The notes: generated by a model not told the origin, from the sequence alone. Counted from the stretch's first letter, positions 28,013-37,189 are shown. The stretch: 64,000 nt of DNA from Lachnospiraceae bacterium C7 (GCA_900113385.1 FOPE01000014.1:1-64000), one strand, 5' to 3'. Translations and numbers: made by a program.

Positions 28013-28617
28013 CTCTCACTCCAATACTCTACTAACTTTGAAAACTTATCTCTATTGTTACAATAATTATCGGCCAATAATATTCTGTGCAAATAATCTA
28101 CGCCTCGTATTTTTATAACATATCCTTTATCAAACCCCAGCTGATTATCAATATTGTTCATTATGTTGTTATCTTTTCTGTTATCATTAATCATTTTTTT
28201 TATTTGCAATGTATCAAAAGCAACATCTAAAGCAAGCATCTTTGCTTCAACTGCATATGGGGCTTCATTTGCCACCTCTTCGTCTATGACATAACTACCT
28301 TCTTCACAATATTCTCCATTTTCATCTATACCATAGAGTCGTATGGTTCCAATAAATTGCTCATTTTTATCTAATACACACCAGTAAATATCATCTGTAG
28401 TTTTTTCATATTCATTAAACCATTTTGTTTGACTTTCAACAGTAATCAGATAATCTTGATTAAACATATACATATTTTTTGGTTTATTTCTTATATTCAT
28501 GATATCTTTAGCATACCTTGATGTGGCTGGTCTAAGAATAACGCATTTGCCAATAATATCTTTTTTTCGCAGTTCTAATATTTTAGATTTTCTTTTTCTA
28601 CAATCCACTTGTGCCAC
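28009..28617 (-). CDS. GNAT-family N-acyltransferase
   Basis: The 202-residue protein has the RimJ/PseH-like layout: VILRPATSRYAKDIMNIRN, the acceptor-side WFNEYEKTTDDIYWCV and FIGTIRLYGID. The acyl-CoA loop is less obvious. A GTG at 28617 with AGGAGAAG just upstream is the longest start; a later start cannot be excluded. Between an acyl carrier protein and a VOC protein, it could move the carrier-bound acyl group onto an amino sugar. Confidence 0.75.
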   Translation of the reverse strand: MAQVDCRKRKSKILELRKKDIIGKCVILRPATSRYAKDIMNIRNKPKNMYMFNQDYLITVESQTKWFNEYEKTTDDIYWCVLDKNEQFIGTIRLYGIDENGEYCEEGSYVIDEEVANEAPYAVEAKMLALDVAFDTLQIKKMINDNRKDNNIMNNIDNQLGFDKGYVIKIRGVDYLHRILLADNYCNNRDKFSKLVEYWSER

Positions 28618-28676
28618 CTTCTCCTATTTCTTTCTGTCACTAATTTCTAGTGTTTTTTCTTGCGCTATTTTTTAAT

Positions 28677-28910
28677 CTACTTATTACGCAACTCCTCAAT
28701 TGCATCAATCATAGCTCCTACATTTGGCATATTTTTTAATTGTGACGTTTTAAATTTGATTTTAAATGCCTGCTCTATCTCCATTATTAACTGAAGATGC
28801 GTCAACGAATCCCATGCTTCAACATCATCTGCCGTTGTTTCTCTAGTAATAACCATATCACCATTGTCAAAAATTTCCCTAAATATTGCTTGCAACTCAT
28901 TAATAATCAT
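28677..28910 (-). CDS. Acyl carrier protein
   Basis: The 77-residue four-helix carrier has the phosphopantetheine site WDSLTH with Ser35. It is a stand-alone, specialised carrier, not the fatty-acid ACP, which would have DSLD and a more acidic helix II. Its ATG overlaps the stop of the FkbH gene by four bases. FkbH-type enzymes load a glyceryl group onto such carriers. Confidence 0.9.
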   Translation of the reverse strand: MIINELQAIFREIFDNGDMVITRETTADDVEAWDSLTHLQLIMEIEQAFKIKFKTSQLKNMPNVGAMIDAIEELRNK

Positions 28911-30733
28911 TTTCGTACCTCCTTAAAATGGTATGTCTGTTTATAGTTAATCATTTTCTCCTGCGTAAGTATATATCTTTTTGAACTAGCTTTATCATTT
29001 TCTAAACCAGCTTTATCATTTTCTAACTCAAATCCCAATGTAGTATATAGTTCCCTAACCATTGAGTTTTTCTTCGTTGGAATAAACTCTCCAACAACTT
29101 TTGAACACCCATGTTTTTTTGCAATTTCCACTATTCTTTCAATAGTATAATTCTCAACACCTTTTTTCAAAACTCGACAACTCATCACCCAATTTTCTAT
29201 AAAACAATAATTATCCACAAATTTCATAACAACACAACCAATAATCCCATATTTACTAAAGCGATCTTCTAATTTTATAGCAAGCAACTCATATAAATTG
29301 TTGCCTTTCATTCCTATAATCTCTGCCTCTGAATATCTTTGAGTTCGTAGATTAAACTGATTCGATTTATTTGTCAATTGCACAAATCGCTCTATTTCAG
29401 CATCTGCAGGAAACTTACTCTCGACAATCATTTGCAAATTAATTAAATAATCGTCATAATCTACACAAGAGCTCATTAACATATTCCGCATATTATTATT
29501 GGCATAAGTTTCCACTCTTCCTATATCTTCTTTTGTTAATTGTGTCCATTCAAAAGAAGCTTCTCTATCTAAGGCTCGAGTATATAATGCTGGATCCTCT
29601 GGAACCTCAATAACTTTAACCTCTGGAAGATAAGTCCTAACAATTTCACGTTCTGTAGGATTATCATCAAAGAATACCATACTATCAATTCCAATATTCA
29701 ACTCATTTGATATCCTTCTGATATTAGTTGCCTTATCATCCCAATTTGCGACAAATGAAGAAATATCTGATAATTTTAGAATCATATTTTCATTTTTTTC
29801 AAAAGGCTCTTTCGCGTTTTCTTCATCATTTTTACTACAGACACTAATAATTATTCCTCTCTTTTTAAGTTCTAAAATATATCTCTGAAATGCCAAAAAC
29901 GCCTCGCCCTCTGGATCATTTGGATCTAACAAAATTCCATCATATCCAAGATCACCAACAACGCCACCCCACAATGTGTTGTCTAAGTCTAAAACAAGAC
30001 ATTTTCTAGCGCCCCCAGAAAATGCTTCAAATTGTCGTGCAATTAAATCACAATAAAATCCTATATATTCTAAATTAAAACTCGATTTATTAAAAAAATA
30101 AGCACTTTCACTAATAAAATCTTTTTTTCCTATAAATTCGGCCAATTCTTCAACATCTAACACAAACACATACTTTGGATGGTTCTTTGTAAAACTTAGA
30201 TTCATATATCGATAAAACGACCGCTTTGAAAACAAATAGTTTGTCGCAAGGTTTCCTAACGGTTCAAAGAAAGGTGTGACAAAATTAGAAACTATTATTT
30301 GTGTTTGGGGTAAAATCTTATGTATACGTTCAAAAATTTTTGCATACTGCTCATATGCATCATTAACAGACGTTTGAATCTCCTGGAAATCTGAAAGCAT
30401 AGACGGACAATATGATTCAATATCCCTATAATCTGGTAGCATAACGATATACTCCGGCTCAAACTCATATAGTTTTGACTTATCATCAAATACATCCATC
30501 ATAATTCCATTGTATTCACCTTCATAAATTTCAGCATAAATATCATACTTTGTTAACAACGCCCTTAAAACTGAAGTTATAAGCTGAATGCTTGCACTAC
30601 CTATAACAGCTATTTTCATTTTGCTAGCTGTAAAATTTTCTATTTTTCCCCATTTTCTCCCTATATTTAAAAGTGATGCGTAATCATATAACTTTATTTT
30701 AGACACCATTTCTTTGTATTCGTTAAATTGCAT
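28907..30733 (-). CDS. FkbH-like HAD-IIIC phosphatase/acyl-loading enzyme
   Basis: The 608-residue protein has an N-terminal SGNH-like region (KIAVIGSASIQL near residue 39), a central HAD domain with CLVLDLDNTLWGG near residue 250 and DDNPTER, and a C-terminal GNAT-like domain. FkbH proteins dephosphorylate 1,3-bisphosphoglycerate while transferring the glyceryl group to an ACP. ATG at 30733 follows GGGGAGG by six bases; TTG at 30748 is less likely. It is the first gene of the cluster. Codon use is host-like. Confidence 0.9.
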   Translation of the reverse strand: MQFNEYKEMVSKIKLYDYASLLNIGRKWGKIENFTASKMKIAVIGSASIQLITSVLRALLTKYDIYAEIYEGEYNGIMMDVFDDKSKLYEFEPEYIVMLPDYRDIESYCPSMLSDFQEIQTSVNDAYEQYAKIFERIHKILPQTQIIVSNFVTPFFEPLGNLATNYLFSKRSFYRYMNLSFTKNHPKYVFVLDVEELAEFIGKKDFISESAYFFNKSSFNLEYIGFYCDLIARQFEAFSGGARKCLVLDLDNTLWGGVVGDLGYDGILLDPNDPEGEAFLAFQRYILELKKRGIIISVCSKNDEENAKEPFEKNENMILKLSDISSFVANWDDKATNIRRISNELNIGIDSMVFFDDNPTEREIVRTYLPEVKVIEVPEDPALYTRALDREASFEWTQLTKEDIGRVETYANNNMRNMLMSSCVDYDDYLINLQMIVESKFPADAEIERFVQLTNKSNQFNLRTQRYSEAEIIGMKGNNLYELLAIKLEDRFSKYGIIGCVVMKFVDNYCFIENWVMSCRVLKKGVENYTIERIVEIAKKHGCSKVVGEFIPTKKNSMVRELYTTLGFELENDKAGLENDKASSKRYILTQEKMINYKQTYHFKEVRK

Positions 30734-30748
30734 TCTAGCCCTCCCCAA

Positions 30749-30963
30749 ATTTCCATAGATTATGCAACTCTATATTTCAAATATCGTATTTAATGGTACT
30801 TTTCATAATACCTTATATTCTATAAATCAATTTTGCGCCGTTGGATTTTGCTATTGGTTAATGCGTATGCTGATCTAGCATTTTTAAATCGGCTATTCAT
30901 ATCTCGCTTGCGTGGCTTAACTTACCGCGGGATTTGCGTAAGGTTTAAATTACATATGTTTAT
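30749..30963. other. Intergenic region upstream of the FkbH cluster
   Basis: No gene is seen. It contains scattered GCG-rich words (CGCTTGCGTGG, TTGCGTAAGG) unlike typical AT-rich spacer, and leads into the long repeat that starts at about 30964. Confidence 0.5.
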
Positions 30964-31276
30964 ACTGTACTCTTTTTCTATTTTATCGAAGTGGTTTTGG
31001 CTCCAGCTACTCTCATTCGTCCATTTTTACTATATACGAGCGTAACAATCTAACTTGTGGCAATTAACATCTACGCTTATATATCCATGTTTCCGCTCCG
31101 ATGCGCGTAGTATTACATTATTAAAACAGCTATATCACTTGAAATATGCTCTTTACCTACGCTCACGAATTTAAATATAGCTATTACACGCGTAGTAAAC
31201 CTTTCCTTAGCATATTATATCTACTCTCATTAGTACCATTTTACATAGCATGAGCGTAAATTATGAAATTCATCTA
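30964..31276. repeat. Long interspersed repeat, copy 1
   Basis: It runs from CTGTACTCTTTTTCT to TTATGAAATTCA and is nearly identical to 32226-32571, in the same orientation, apart from a 30-bp tandem duplication in the latter. Within it words of the type GAGCGTA, TACGCTCA and ACGCGTAGTA alternate in orientation about every 30-50 bp. Together the copies flank the nuclease-like gene at 31358. Confidence 0.9.
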
Positions 31277-31357
31277 CAACAATCATTGTTCCTGCTGCAT
31301 CAGCATAATAGACTTCTTCTAATATATTACTTAGTTAGGGAACCATTATTAACTAAA

Positions 31358-32176
31358 TCACAGTAAATACTGTTCTATTATTTTTTTAAGATTCTTAGAA
31401 CTAATTGGTTGTGCTGATGTCTCAAACGAAACAATCATATTAACTCCTGGATAATATCCATTTTGCTGATAGCAATGTAACTTTACAACATTCTTGTTGG
31501 CATAATCTGCATTGTCCATCATTCCAAAATGCTCCCAAACATATTCCTGATGAGTTTTTGAATTTAAACAAATAAAATCTGGACGTATCTTACCAATTCC
31601 TTTTAGTACTAACGGTTTTTCATACTTATATGGAATGTCATACTGTTCTAAAAGATTAGCAATAATTAGCTCAGATTTCGATCTAACACGTATTCCATTA
31701 TTTGTATAAAATTCTGTTTCCTTAACAAATGGCATCGATTCATACTCATCGTCTAGCCAATTTATTCTATACAATTCATCTGTCTCAATGATTGGAGTTA
31801 CAAGAACTTTTCGACCTTCAGCCATTTTATTATACTCTTGGTGTATTTTATTAACATTATAATTTTTCAAGAATTTCTCTATGGCATGTTGGTTGTTTAA
31901 TAATTTCTGGTAAACGGCTTGACTGTATTGTTTTTGAGCTATTTTTTTTAGTTTATATACATCCTTTGATTTAACATATTTTGTCTCTTTAGTTTGCTTA
32001 TCCACTAAACGATATTGAACTCTACCATTACTATTACCAATTCTAATCCAACAGTTCGGTACATCTTCCATTCTAGAAAGATTTTTTTTCACCTTTGCCA
32101 TCAAATTTTTAATAAACAACAATTGCTGTTCTAATTTTTCTCCATAATCTTCTAATGTTTCCTTATAATTTTCCAA
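31358..32176 (-). CDS. PD-(D/E)XK-like protein of unknown function, paralogue 2
   Basis: The 272-residue protein parallels the one at 7739 over its full length. It has a coiled, basic N-terminus and a C-terminal domain with VRSKSELIIANLLEQY (Glu), IRPDFICL (Asp) and YVWEHFGMMD (Glu). These fit a PD-(D/E)XK-type nuclease fold but would be unusual in order. It is flanked by near-identical direct repeats of about 310 bp, an arrangement reminiscent of a mobile or repeat-maintaining unit. Function is unknown. Confidence 0.7.
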   Translation of the reverse strand: MENYKETLEDYGEKLEQQLLFIKNLMAKVKKNLSRMEDVPNCWIRIGNSNGRVQYRLVDKQTKETKYVKSKDVYKLKKIAQKQYSQAVYQKLLNNQHAIEKFLKNYNVNKIHQEYNKMAEGRKVLVTPIIETDELYRINWLDDEYESMPFVKETEFYTNNGIRVRSKSELIIANLLEQYDIPYKYEKPLVLKGIGKIRPDFICLNSKTHQEYVWEHFGMMDNADYANKNVVKLHCYQQNGYYPGVNMIVSFETSAQPISSKNLKKIIEQYLL

Positions 32177-32225
32177 ATATACTCTCCTTCTCAGATGATT
32201 TTTCTCCGTTTACTCTTGTAGGTTG

Positions 32226-32571
32226 CTTTGGTACTGTACTCTTTTTCTGTTTTATCAAAGCGGTTTTGGCTCCAGCTATTCTCATGCATCTGGTTTTGGC
32301 TCCAGCTACTCTCGTGCATCCTGTTTTGCTATATATGAGCGTAACAATCTAACTTGTGGCAATTAACATCTACGCTTATATATCCATGTTTCCGCTCCGA
32401 TGCGCGTAGTATTACATTATTAAAACAGCTATATCACTTAAAATATGCTCTTTACCTACGCTCACGAATTTAAATATAGCTATTACACGCGTAGTAAACC
32501 TTTCCCTAGCATATTATATCTACTCTCATTAGTACCATTTTACATAGTATGAGCGTAAATTATGAAATTCA
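32226..32571. repeat. Long interspersed repeat, copy 2
   Basis: This matches 30964-31276 in direct orientation. It includes an extra 30-bp tandem unit, GGTTTTGGCTCCAGCTATTC plus ten bases, repeated once near 32268-32328. Confidence 0.9.
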
Positions 32572-32582
32572 ACAATTAAAAT

Positions 32583-32751
32583 GAGATTTTATAGTGAAAA
32601 TGAAATATTACTATGAAAGCGAGATCTTGCTGTAAAAATGAAATATTACTATGAAAGCGAGATCTTGCTGTGAAAATGAAATATTACTATGAAAGCGAGA
32701 TCTTGCTGTGAAAATGAAATATTACTATGAAAGCGAGATCTTGCTGTGAAA
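32583..32751. repeat. 38-bp tandem repeat, about 4 copies
   Basis: Units start GAAATATTACTATGAAAGCG and continue AGATCTTGCTGTGAAAAT, beginning near 32602, 32640, 32678 and 32716. It follows directly on the long repeat. Confidence 0.9.
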
Positions 32752-33039
32752 TCAAACGCATTGATTACGCTAAAAAGAATACATAGTGTGATTTTTTAAT
32801 TTGAGAACAAAATATAACATATAAATTCATGTTTTGTCAACCTAAAAAGAGCCTTGTGCGGAAGGATGCACGCCACACATCCTAAAACATCATTTTACTA
32901 ATATTACTAATGAAATCTGTTCGAATCTGTTCAATCCCTTCCAATCCCAATTTTTCTCTATACTCTACTAATATTATCTTCTGCTGTACAAAATATAATC
33001 ATAATCTCCTCTTTAAAATGATTTTTTCTTTTTTACGCG
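32752..33039. other. Intergenic region without a supported gene
   Basis: AT-rich spacer between two repeat blocks. No coding sequence, hairpin of note or RNA gene was recognised. Confidence 0.5.
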
Positions 33040-33300
33040 CATAAATTCATTTTTGTTATTTATGAGCGTAGGAATTTACCTCGTGAACAAGCATACCTAC
33101 GCTCATGACTTTGATTTATTCTTCTGCGCGCGTAGCTATTCACCAAATATGACAAATATATGCTTGTAACATTGCCATAAACTACTCTCATGAAATCAAA
33201 TATCGCGTATACGCGCGTAATAACACCTGTCCTAACTTTAAATAACTACGTGTATCAAGGCTATTTTTAACTTCATGCGCGTATGTTATGAAATCCAACT
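33040..33300. repeat. Diverged third copy of the GAGCGTA/ACGCGTA repeat
   Basis: The order TTTATGAGCGTA, CCTACGCTCATGA, CGCGCGTAGC, ACTACTCTCATGA, ATACGCGCGTAATA and a final TTATGAAATCCAAC matches the plan of the two long repeats, though most bases between differ. Confidence 0.65.
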
Positions 33301-33354
33301 AAAAAAATGAAAAAACTGTAGCAAAACAAAATCATATACTACATTATGACATCG

Positions 33355-33606
33355 CTACTTTTGGTTTTGATAGACGAAATGTATACGAAATAACTGATAT
33401 ACTAGCTTTTCCATTTTGTTTAGAGTGACATTTTCCGGGACATTTACAGTGACATTTGTTTTAATCGATGATATTTCACCAGCTTTTTTTCTATGAATTA
33501 TAAAAGTAAACCCTGCTTCATCAATCTCATAACTAAACTTGATTTTAGCATCTTTACACAGGCTATTTATACGTTTAAAGCCGCTGGCACTGTAAATGTC
33601 ACTCAA
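33355..33606 (-). pseudogene. C-terminal remnant, AlbA/divergent-AAA-type ATP-binding protein
   Basis: The 83-residue frame starting at a TTG reads SGFKRINSLCKDAKIKFSYE and FTFIIHRKK, like the end of the ATP-binding/HATPase part of AlbA_2-type regulators ('GTGIKRI...'), then a short winged-helix tail. The bulk of the gene (normally 400-500 residues) is missing, cut at a hairpin. An 18-bp word in its 3' end recurs beside guaA. Confidence 0.55.
33366..33383. other. Candidate attachment site, left end of island
   Basis: TTTGATAGACGAAATGTA is found here and again, in the same direction, at 53175-53192, 50 bp past guaA. The DNA between is rich in mobile genes. Confidence 0.4.
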
Positions 33607-33953
33607 AATTTTAAAAAGTCTGTACTGAGCATCAATTCACAAGTACAGACTTTAAACTTCCTAAAATATAATAACGGGCTGTTTCAGAAGATGCAGCCCG
33701 TAATATTCCTTCTTTGCCGGTAGGATTCCCGTCTTTTATAGTTCCCATTTATTTTATATGGTAGGGTTCCCATCTGATAAAGTTCCCTTTTCGCTTGGCA
33801 AGGAAACCAAGCACATCTTATAGATGTACTTAAACAATAAACTGTACAGTCTAAAGTGTCAAGATGTTCCTATTTTTTAAGGATTCAACTCATGCTCATC
33901 TACCCTCACAGCACTTACTATAGATGTCTCATCAGAATCAACAAACACATTAG
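33607..33953. other. Gene-free stretch with two hairpins
   Basis: Hairpins occur at 33615-33653 (12-bp stem AAAGTCTGTACT) and 33675-33700 (CGGGCTG/CAGCCCG). Further on, GGTAGGATTCCCGT and GGTAGGGTTCCCAT are near-repeats about 40 bp apart. No gene is supported. Confidence 0.6.
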
Positions 33954-34283
33954 CTATATCTCATTTAATTTTTTCACCAAATCTTCTGGCCAATAATCCT
34001 CAATATGTTCATCAATTTGACGTTTCAGAGCAAAACTGCCTTCTCCATTAGTTAAATCTTCAAAAATTGCAAGTAAATAAGACAAAATCACTTCTGAGTT
34101 AATACGTTCCTCTGATTTTGATAGATATAAAGCCTTAACAAGTTCATCGTTCGTATCAGTAAATTGTAACACCAACACATCTTCTGAGACAAAGCCTTCG
34201 CCCTCATCATGCTCTATTGACCAACATTCAGAGTCATTACTTCTAAAGTACCTTCGACATCTACACTTAATAGCATCGCTCAT
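33954..34283 (-). CDS. Hypothetical protein
   Basis: This 109-residue acidic protein starts MSDAIKCRCRRYFRSNDSEC; ATG at 34283 has AGAGGTG eight bases before it. The N-terminus has three Cys and the C-terminus is helical and acidic. I do not recognise the family. It follows directly on a short coding fragment (34300-34400) ending GFRPEKGQCDCLAK, perhaps part of the same former operon. Confidence 0.5.
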   Translation of the reverse strand: MSDAIKCRCRRYFRSNDSECWSIEHDEGEGFVSEDVLVLQFTDTNDELVKALYLSKSEERINSEVILSYLLAIFEDLTNGEGSFALKRQIDEHIEDYWPEDLVKKLNEI

Positions 34284-34292
34284 ATTTATCAC

Positions 34293-34599
34293 CTCTTCTT
34301 TATTTAGCTAGACAATCACATTGCCCTTTTTCAGGACGAAATCCATCAACCGTGCTTGCAAATTCATCATAACCAAACTTCACATATTCAATATTTTTTA
34401 TTCCATCTCAAGGATTTCATCCTTGTCTCTGGTTGCTTGTCATTGCAAAATCGTTTATTTTTGGGGATTTCCCCCGTGTCTTTCTATTTCATTTTCGTGA
34501 GTTTCAAGAGAAAAGGTATCAAAATTCTAGTCTTGTGATACCTGCCGATTCTTTCCTCTCCGTCGAGAAAGTATGACCATTATACCAAATAGCATACTG
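34293..34599. other. Fragmented region
   Basis: It holds a minus-strand coding remnant of about 34 codons ending at 34300 (NIEYVKFGYDEFASTVDGF), a second short open end (DKDEILEME) and a hairpin GGTATCA/TGATACC near 34518-34545. No intact gene. Confidence 0.5.
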
Positions 34600-34850
34600 T
34601 TATTCTATTTCTTCCAGTTCTTTTCTTAGAAATTCTTCCAGTTTCTGCTTATCTGGAAGATGCAACATATATGTAGATACAAACAGTTGGTTATCCATCC
34701 CCGATAAAGCGTATTCTACCATCTGTGCTCCTTTGTCCGTGCATAACAATATGCCCACCGGAGGATTATCTTCCTCAATCATTTCATTTAATACTTTACA
34801 TATAATCATTATTTTATCTGCAGACGGATTCGTTTTATCGTTCCTGCACG
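34600..34850 (-). pseudogene. Remnant of DUF1016 (YhcG-type) PD-(D/E)XK nuclease
   Basis: The last about 80 codons read VGILLCTDKGAQMVEYALSG then NQLFVSTYMLHLPDK, the typical C-terminus of YhcG/DUF1016 proteins (normally about 350 residues). Upstream the frame continues into unrelated, more GC-rich sequence, so most of the gene is absent. Confidence 0.7.
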
Positions 34851-34990
34851 CCAGGAAAAAGATGTGCATAGCGGTTATGACAAGCAAGCAGTTCCGTGTT
34901 TCCCGGATCAAGTTTAAGGAGCTTATCGGGGCGGTGATACCCTGGATCCGTCCAGCCATTCATGTTCCTCCTCTCCGTTCCACTTCGGTC

Positions 34991-35025
34991 GGCGCAAATC
35001 CGATGTCCACTGGACATCGTGCGCC
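34991..35025. repeat. Nested stem-loop
   Basis: GGCGCA/TGCGCC encloses CGATGTCC/GGACATCG with a three-base loop, next to the radical SAM gene. The nested plan resembles the one at 51528-51568. Confidence 0.55.
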
Positions 35026-35096
35026 CTGATTTTGGGTAAAAGAAAAGAACCGGTCTTCCGATTCTTCTCAAAAACATTTCACTTTGTTTATACGCG

Positions 35097-36011
35097 CTAT
35101 TTGCGCTTTCTTTTTCCTGTATTATCGGATCCGCGGATTTCTTCATGATAAAAATAATCCACGATTACCGGATGCCCCTGCGGAACCCTTCCATAAGGCA
35201 TTTCATTATCCACAAACGGGCAATCATACTTCTCGGCAAGTTTCTCGGCTTTGTTTTCCAGAGCCTCGAAATAGCTTCTGTTATGCTTGTTATAAATCTC
35301 ATCATAGAGCGGCACTAAATCAGGATACTCTTCAGTGATATAGTCCATAACAGTATTCTTAAATCCGCCTCTCAGATTAAGATTCTCCAGCCAAAACAGA
35401 TCACATTGGTCTTTTACACGTTCAAAGATAGCCTCAAAATCCGTAATGCCCGGAAATACCGGGGATACAAAGCATACTGTCCTGATACCGGCGTCATATA
35501 TCTGCTTCATCGCAGCAATCCTTCGTTCAATGGAAACCGCTGCATCCATATCGTCCTTGAACTTCTCGTCCAGCGTATTGATCGACCACGATACTGTTAC
35601 CTGTCCGAGCTCTTTTAGCAGGTCAATATCTCTCACCACAAGGTCGGATTTTGTGCAGATCAGAATATCTGCTCCGCTCCCCCGCAGCTGTTCAAGCATT
35701 TTCCTTGTGTTTCCGAACTCTTTTTCCTGCGGATTATACCCGTCTGTCACGGATCCGATCACAACGCGCTGTCCGGCATATTTCTCAGGGTGCTTGATTT
35801 CAGGCCAGTGCTTGATATCAAGAAATGTTCCCCACTCTTCCGTATGTCCTGTAAACCTTTTCATGAAAGAAGCGTAACAATACTTGCAGGCGTGCGTGCA
35901 TCCGACATACGGATTCACAGAATACCCTCCCACCGGCAGGTTTGACTTTGTCATGATATTTTTGGTTTCCACATCCCTTATCAGGATATCTTCCGTTCTC
36001 ACTTCTTCCAT
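35097..36011 (-). CDS. Radical SAM mobile pair protein, SPL-like member (probable B)
   Basis: The 304-residue protein has CTHACKYCY near residue 39 within the SVNPYVGC block of the SPL-like family. It overlaps the upstream radical SAM gene by 13 bp. Two such overlapping radical SAM genes, seen in mobile regions, are described as a 'radical SAM mobile pair'. GC here is well above that of the surroundings and codon use differs from the paralogue at 18824, which indicates transfer. Its reaction is unknown. ATG follows GGAGG. Confidence 0.85.
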   Translation of the reverse strand: MEEVRTEDILIRDVETKNIMTKSNLPVGGYSVNPYVGCTHACKYCYASFMKRFTGHTEEWGTFLDIKHWPEIKHPEKYAGQRVVIGSVTDGYNPQEKEFGNTRKMLEQLRGSGADILICTKSDLVVRDIDLLKELGQVTVSWSINTLDEKFKDDMDAAVSIERRIAAMKQIYDAGIRTVCFVSPVFPGITDFEAIFERVKDQCDLFWLENLNLRGGFKNTVMDYITEEYPDLVPLYDEIYNKHNRSYFEALENKAEKLAEKYDCPFVDNEMPYGRVPQGHPVIVDYFYHEEIRGSDNTGKRKRK

Positions 36012-36688
36012 GCCCGCTGTACCTCCAAAACCTTCTCAAATGCTTCAGGAAATTCCTGCACCATATTTCCATCGCCTATGATCGGTTCAAGATCTTCCTT
36101 CATAAAAACAGGTATATTCCTTTGATGCGCCTGATCCGTAAGCGACCATGCCCATTCCGGCTCAGTACGGATTTTTCTACTCTGAGCGCCTGTCATGGTT
36201 CCTACAACGATCCAATCAATACCAGAAAGATCGACCTCTCCAGGATCATCAAAAAGCGGCTCAAAGGTCACATGATAATGCTTTGCCCTTACATGATTCC
36301 TCAATGCTTCAATGCGCCAGAGTTCTGATCTTCTGGTAACCGTCACCCCAAACCAGGCGTTCTCAAGATCCGTTTCAAAATCTAGGAGATCAGGCCTTTT
36401 TGACAAAAATAAAAACTGATGCTGCGGATTTTTCCGGATCTTTTCAAACACCTCTTCTCGCCATTCTTCTTTCCATCCCGAAAGATCACTCATACCGGTC
36501 AGAAGGAAATTCTGCGGTCTTGCCTTGTCCATCATTTTAAGCTTGCCTTCAAAAAATTCAGGCTTACTGAAATCCGGTATCATATGCCACCGCTTCACAT
36601 TATTCCGCGCATAGCAATAATCGCATCCTACCGTGCAGCCGATGACAAGGTTCATATTCTGGATATTATCTTTTATACAAATACTCAT
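35999..36688 (-). CDS. Radical SAM mobile pair protein, phage-Gp37/DUF5131-like member (probable A)
   Basis: About 229 residues with the cluster motif CTVGCDYCYARNN near residue 18 and LLTGMSDLSGW, resembling Gp37/DUF5131-type radical SAM proteins. The ATG at 36688 has GGAG close by; an ATG at 36700 is possible. It is the first of the overlapping pair. With the upstream cupin and Rrf2 genes it makes a compact regulated cassette. Confidence 0.82.
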   Translation of the reverse strand: MSICIKDNIQNMNLVIGCTVGCDYCYARNNVKRWHMIPDFSKPEFFEGKLKMMDKARPQNFLLTGMSDLSGWKEEWREEVFEKIRKNPQHQFLFLSKRPDLLDFETDLENAWFGVTVTRRSELWRIEALRNHVRAKHYHVTFEPLFDDPGEVDLSGIDWIVVGTMTGAQSRKIRTEPEWAWSLTDQAHQRNIPVFMKEDLEPIIGDGNMVQEFPEAFEKVLEVQRAWKK

Positions 36689-36753
36689 AGCTCTCCACAT
36701 AAAAAGTCATGGACATCTGCTTGCAGAAATGCCCACAACTTTAAAACTCATAC

Positions 36754-37107
36754 TTACTCGATTACTGCATCGTCGGCGGTATACGCTTCAAGAGAACCTG
36801 CCTTCACCTGGATACAGGCATAGCTGATCTCAGAATCATCTGCCGCGAAGAACTGTCTTTTCCCATCCGGCGCAATACGCACGATATCACCGGCAGAAAG
36901 CTCTATATCCTCACCGTCAACTACCGCTTTTCCCTTGCCGGAAAGAATGATGTAAATCTCTTCATTGGTCTTATGATAATGAACAAAAGGAACACTCGCA
37001 CCTGCCGGAAGATGGTTGATGCTGATCTCAGCCCCTGTAAGTCCGAGCTGATCATGAAGTTCAGTTCTCGGATCGTTTGCAACACTTACCTTACTATAAT
37101 TAGACAT
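36754..37107 (-). CDS. Cupin-domain protein
   Basis: The 117-residue single cupin has metal-binding motif 1 (VPFVHYHKTNEEIYIILSG) and motif 2 (GDIVRIAPDGKRQFFA). The ATG at 37107 has GGAGG eight bases upstream. It precedes the radical SAM pair on the same strand and follows two GTTGT-N13-ACAAC sites, so it probably heads their transcript. Substrate unknown; single cupins often act on or bind small stress metabolites. Confidence 0.87.
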   Translation of the reverse strand: MSNYSKVSVANDPRTELHDQLGLTGAEISINHLPAGASVPFVHYHKTNEEIYIILSGKGKAVVDGEDIELSAGDIVRIAPDGKRQFFAADDSEISYACIQVKAGSLEAYTADDAVIE

Positions 37108-37124
37108 TTCTAATACCTCCATTT

Positions 37125-37147
37125 GTTGTGATATTGATTGATACAAC
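37125..37147. promoter_or_regulatory. Rrf2-type operator candidate 1
   Basis: GTTGT-N13-ACAAC, extended as TTGTTGTGAT...ATACAACGG, 18 bp upstream of the cupin start codon and overlapping its leader. Confidence 0.65.
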
Positions 37148-37166
37148 GGAAGTATACCACCACCAT

Positions 37167-37189
37167 GTTGTGATGTCAAGTGTTACAAC
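37167..37189. promoter_or_regulatory. Rrf2-type operator candidate 2
   Basis: GTTGT-N13-ACAAC with GATGTCAA inside, between the cupin start and the Rrf2 stop codon, 42 bp from site 1 centre to centre. Confidence 0.65.
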
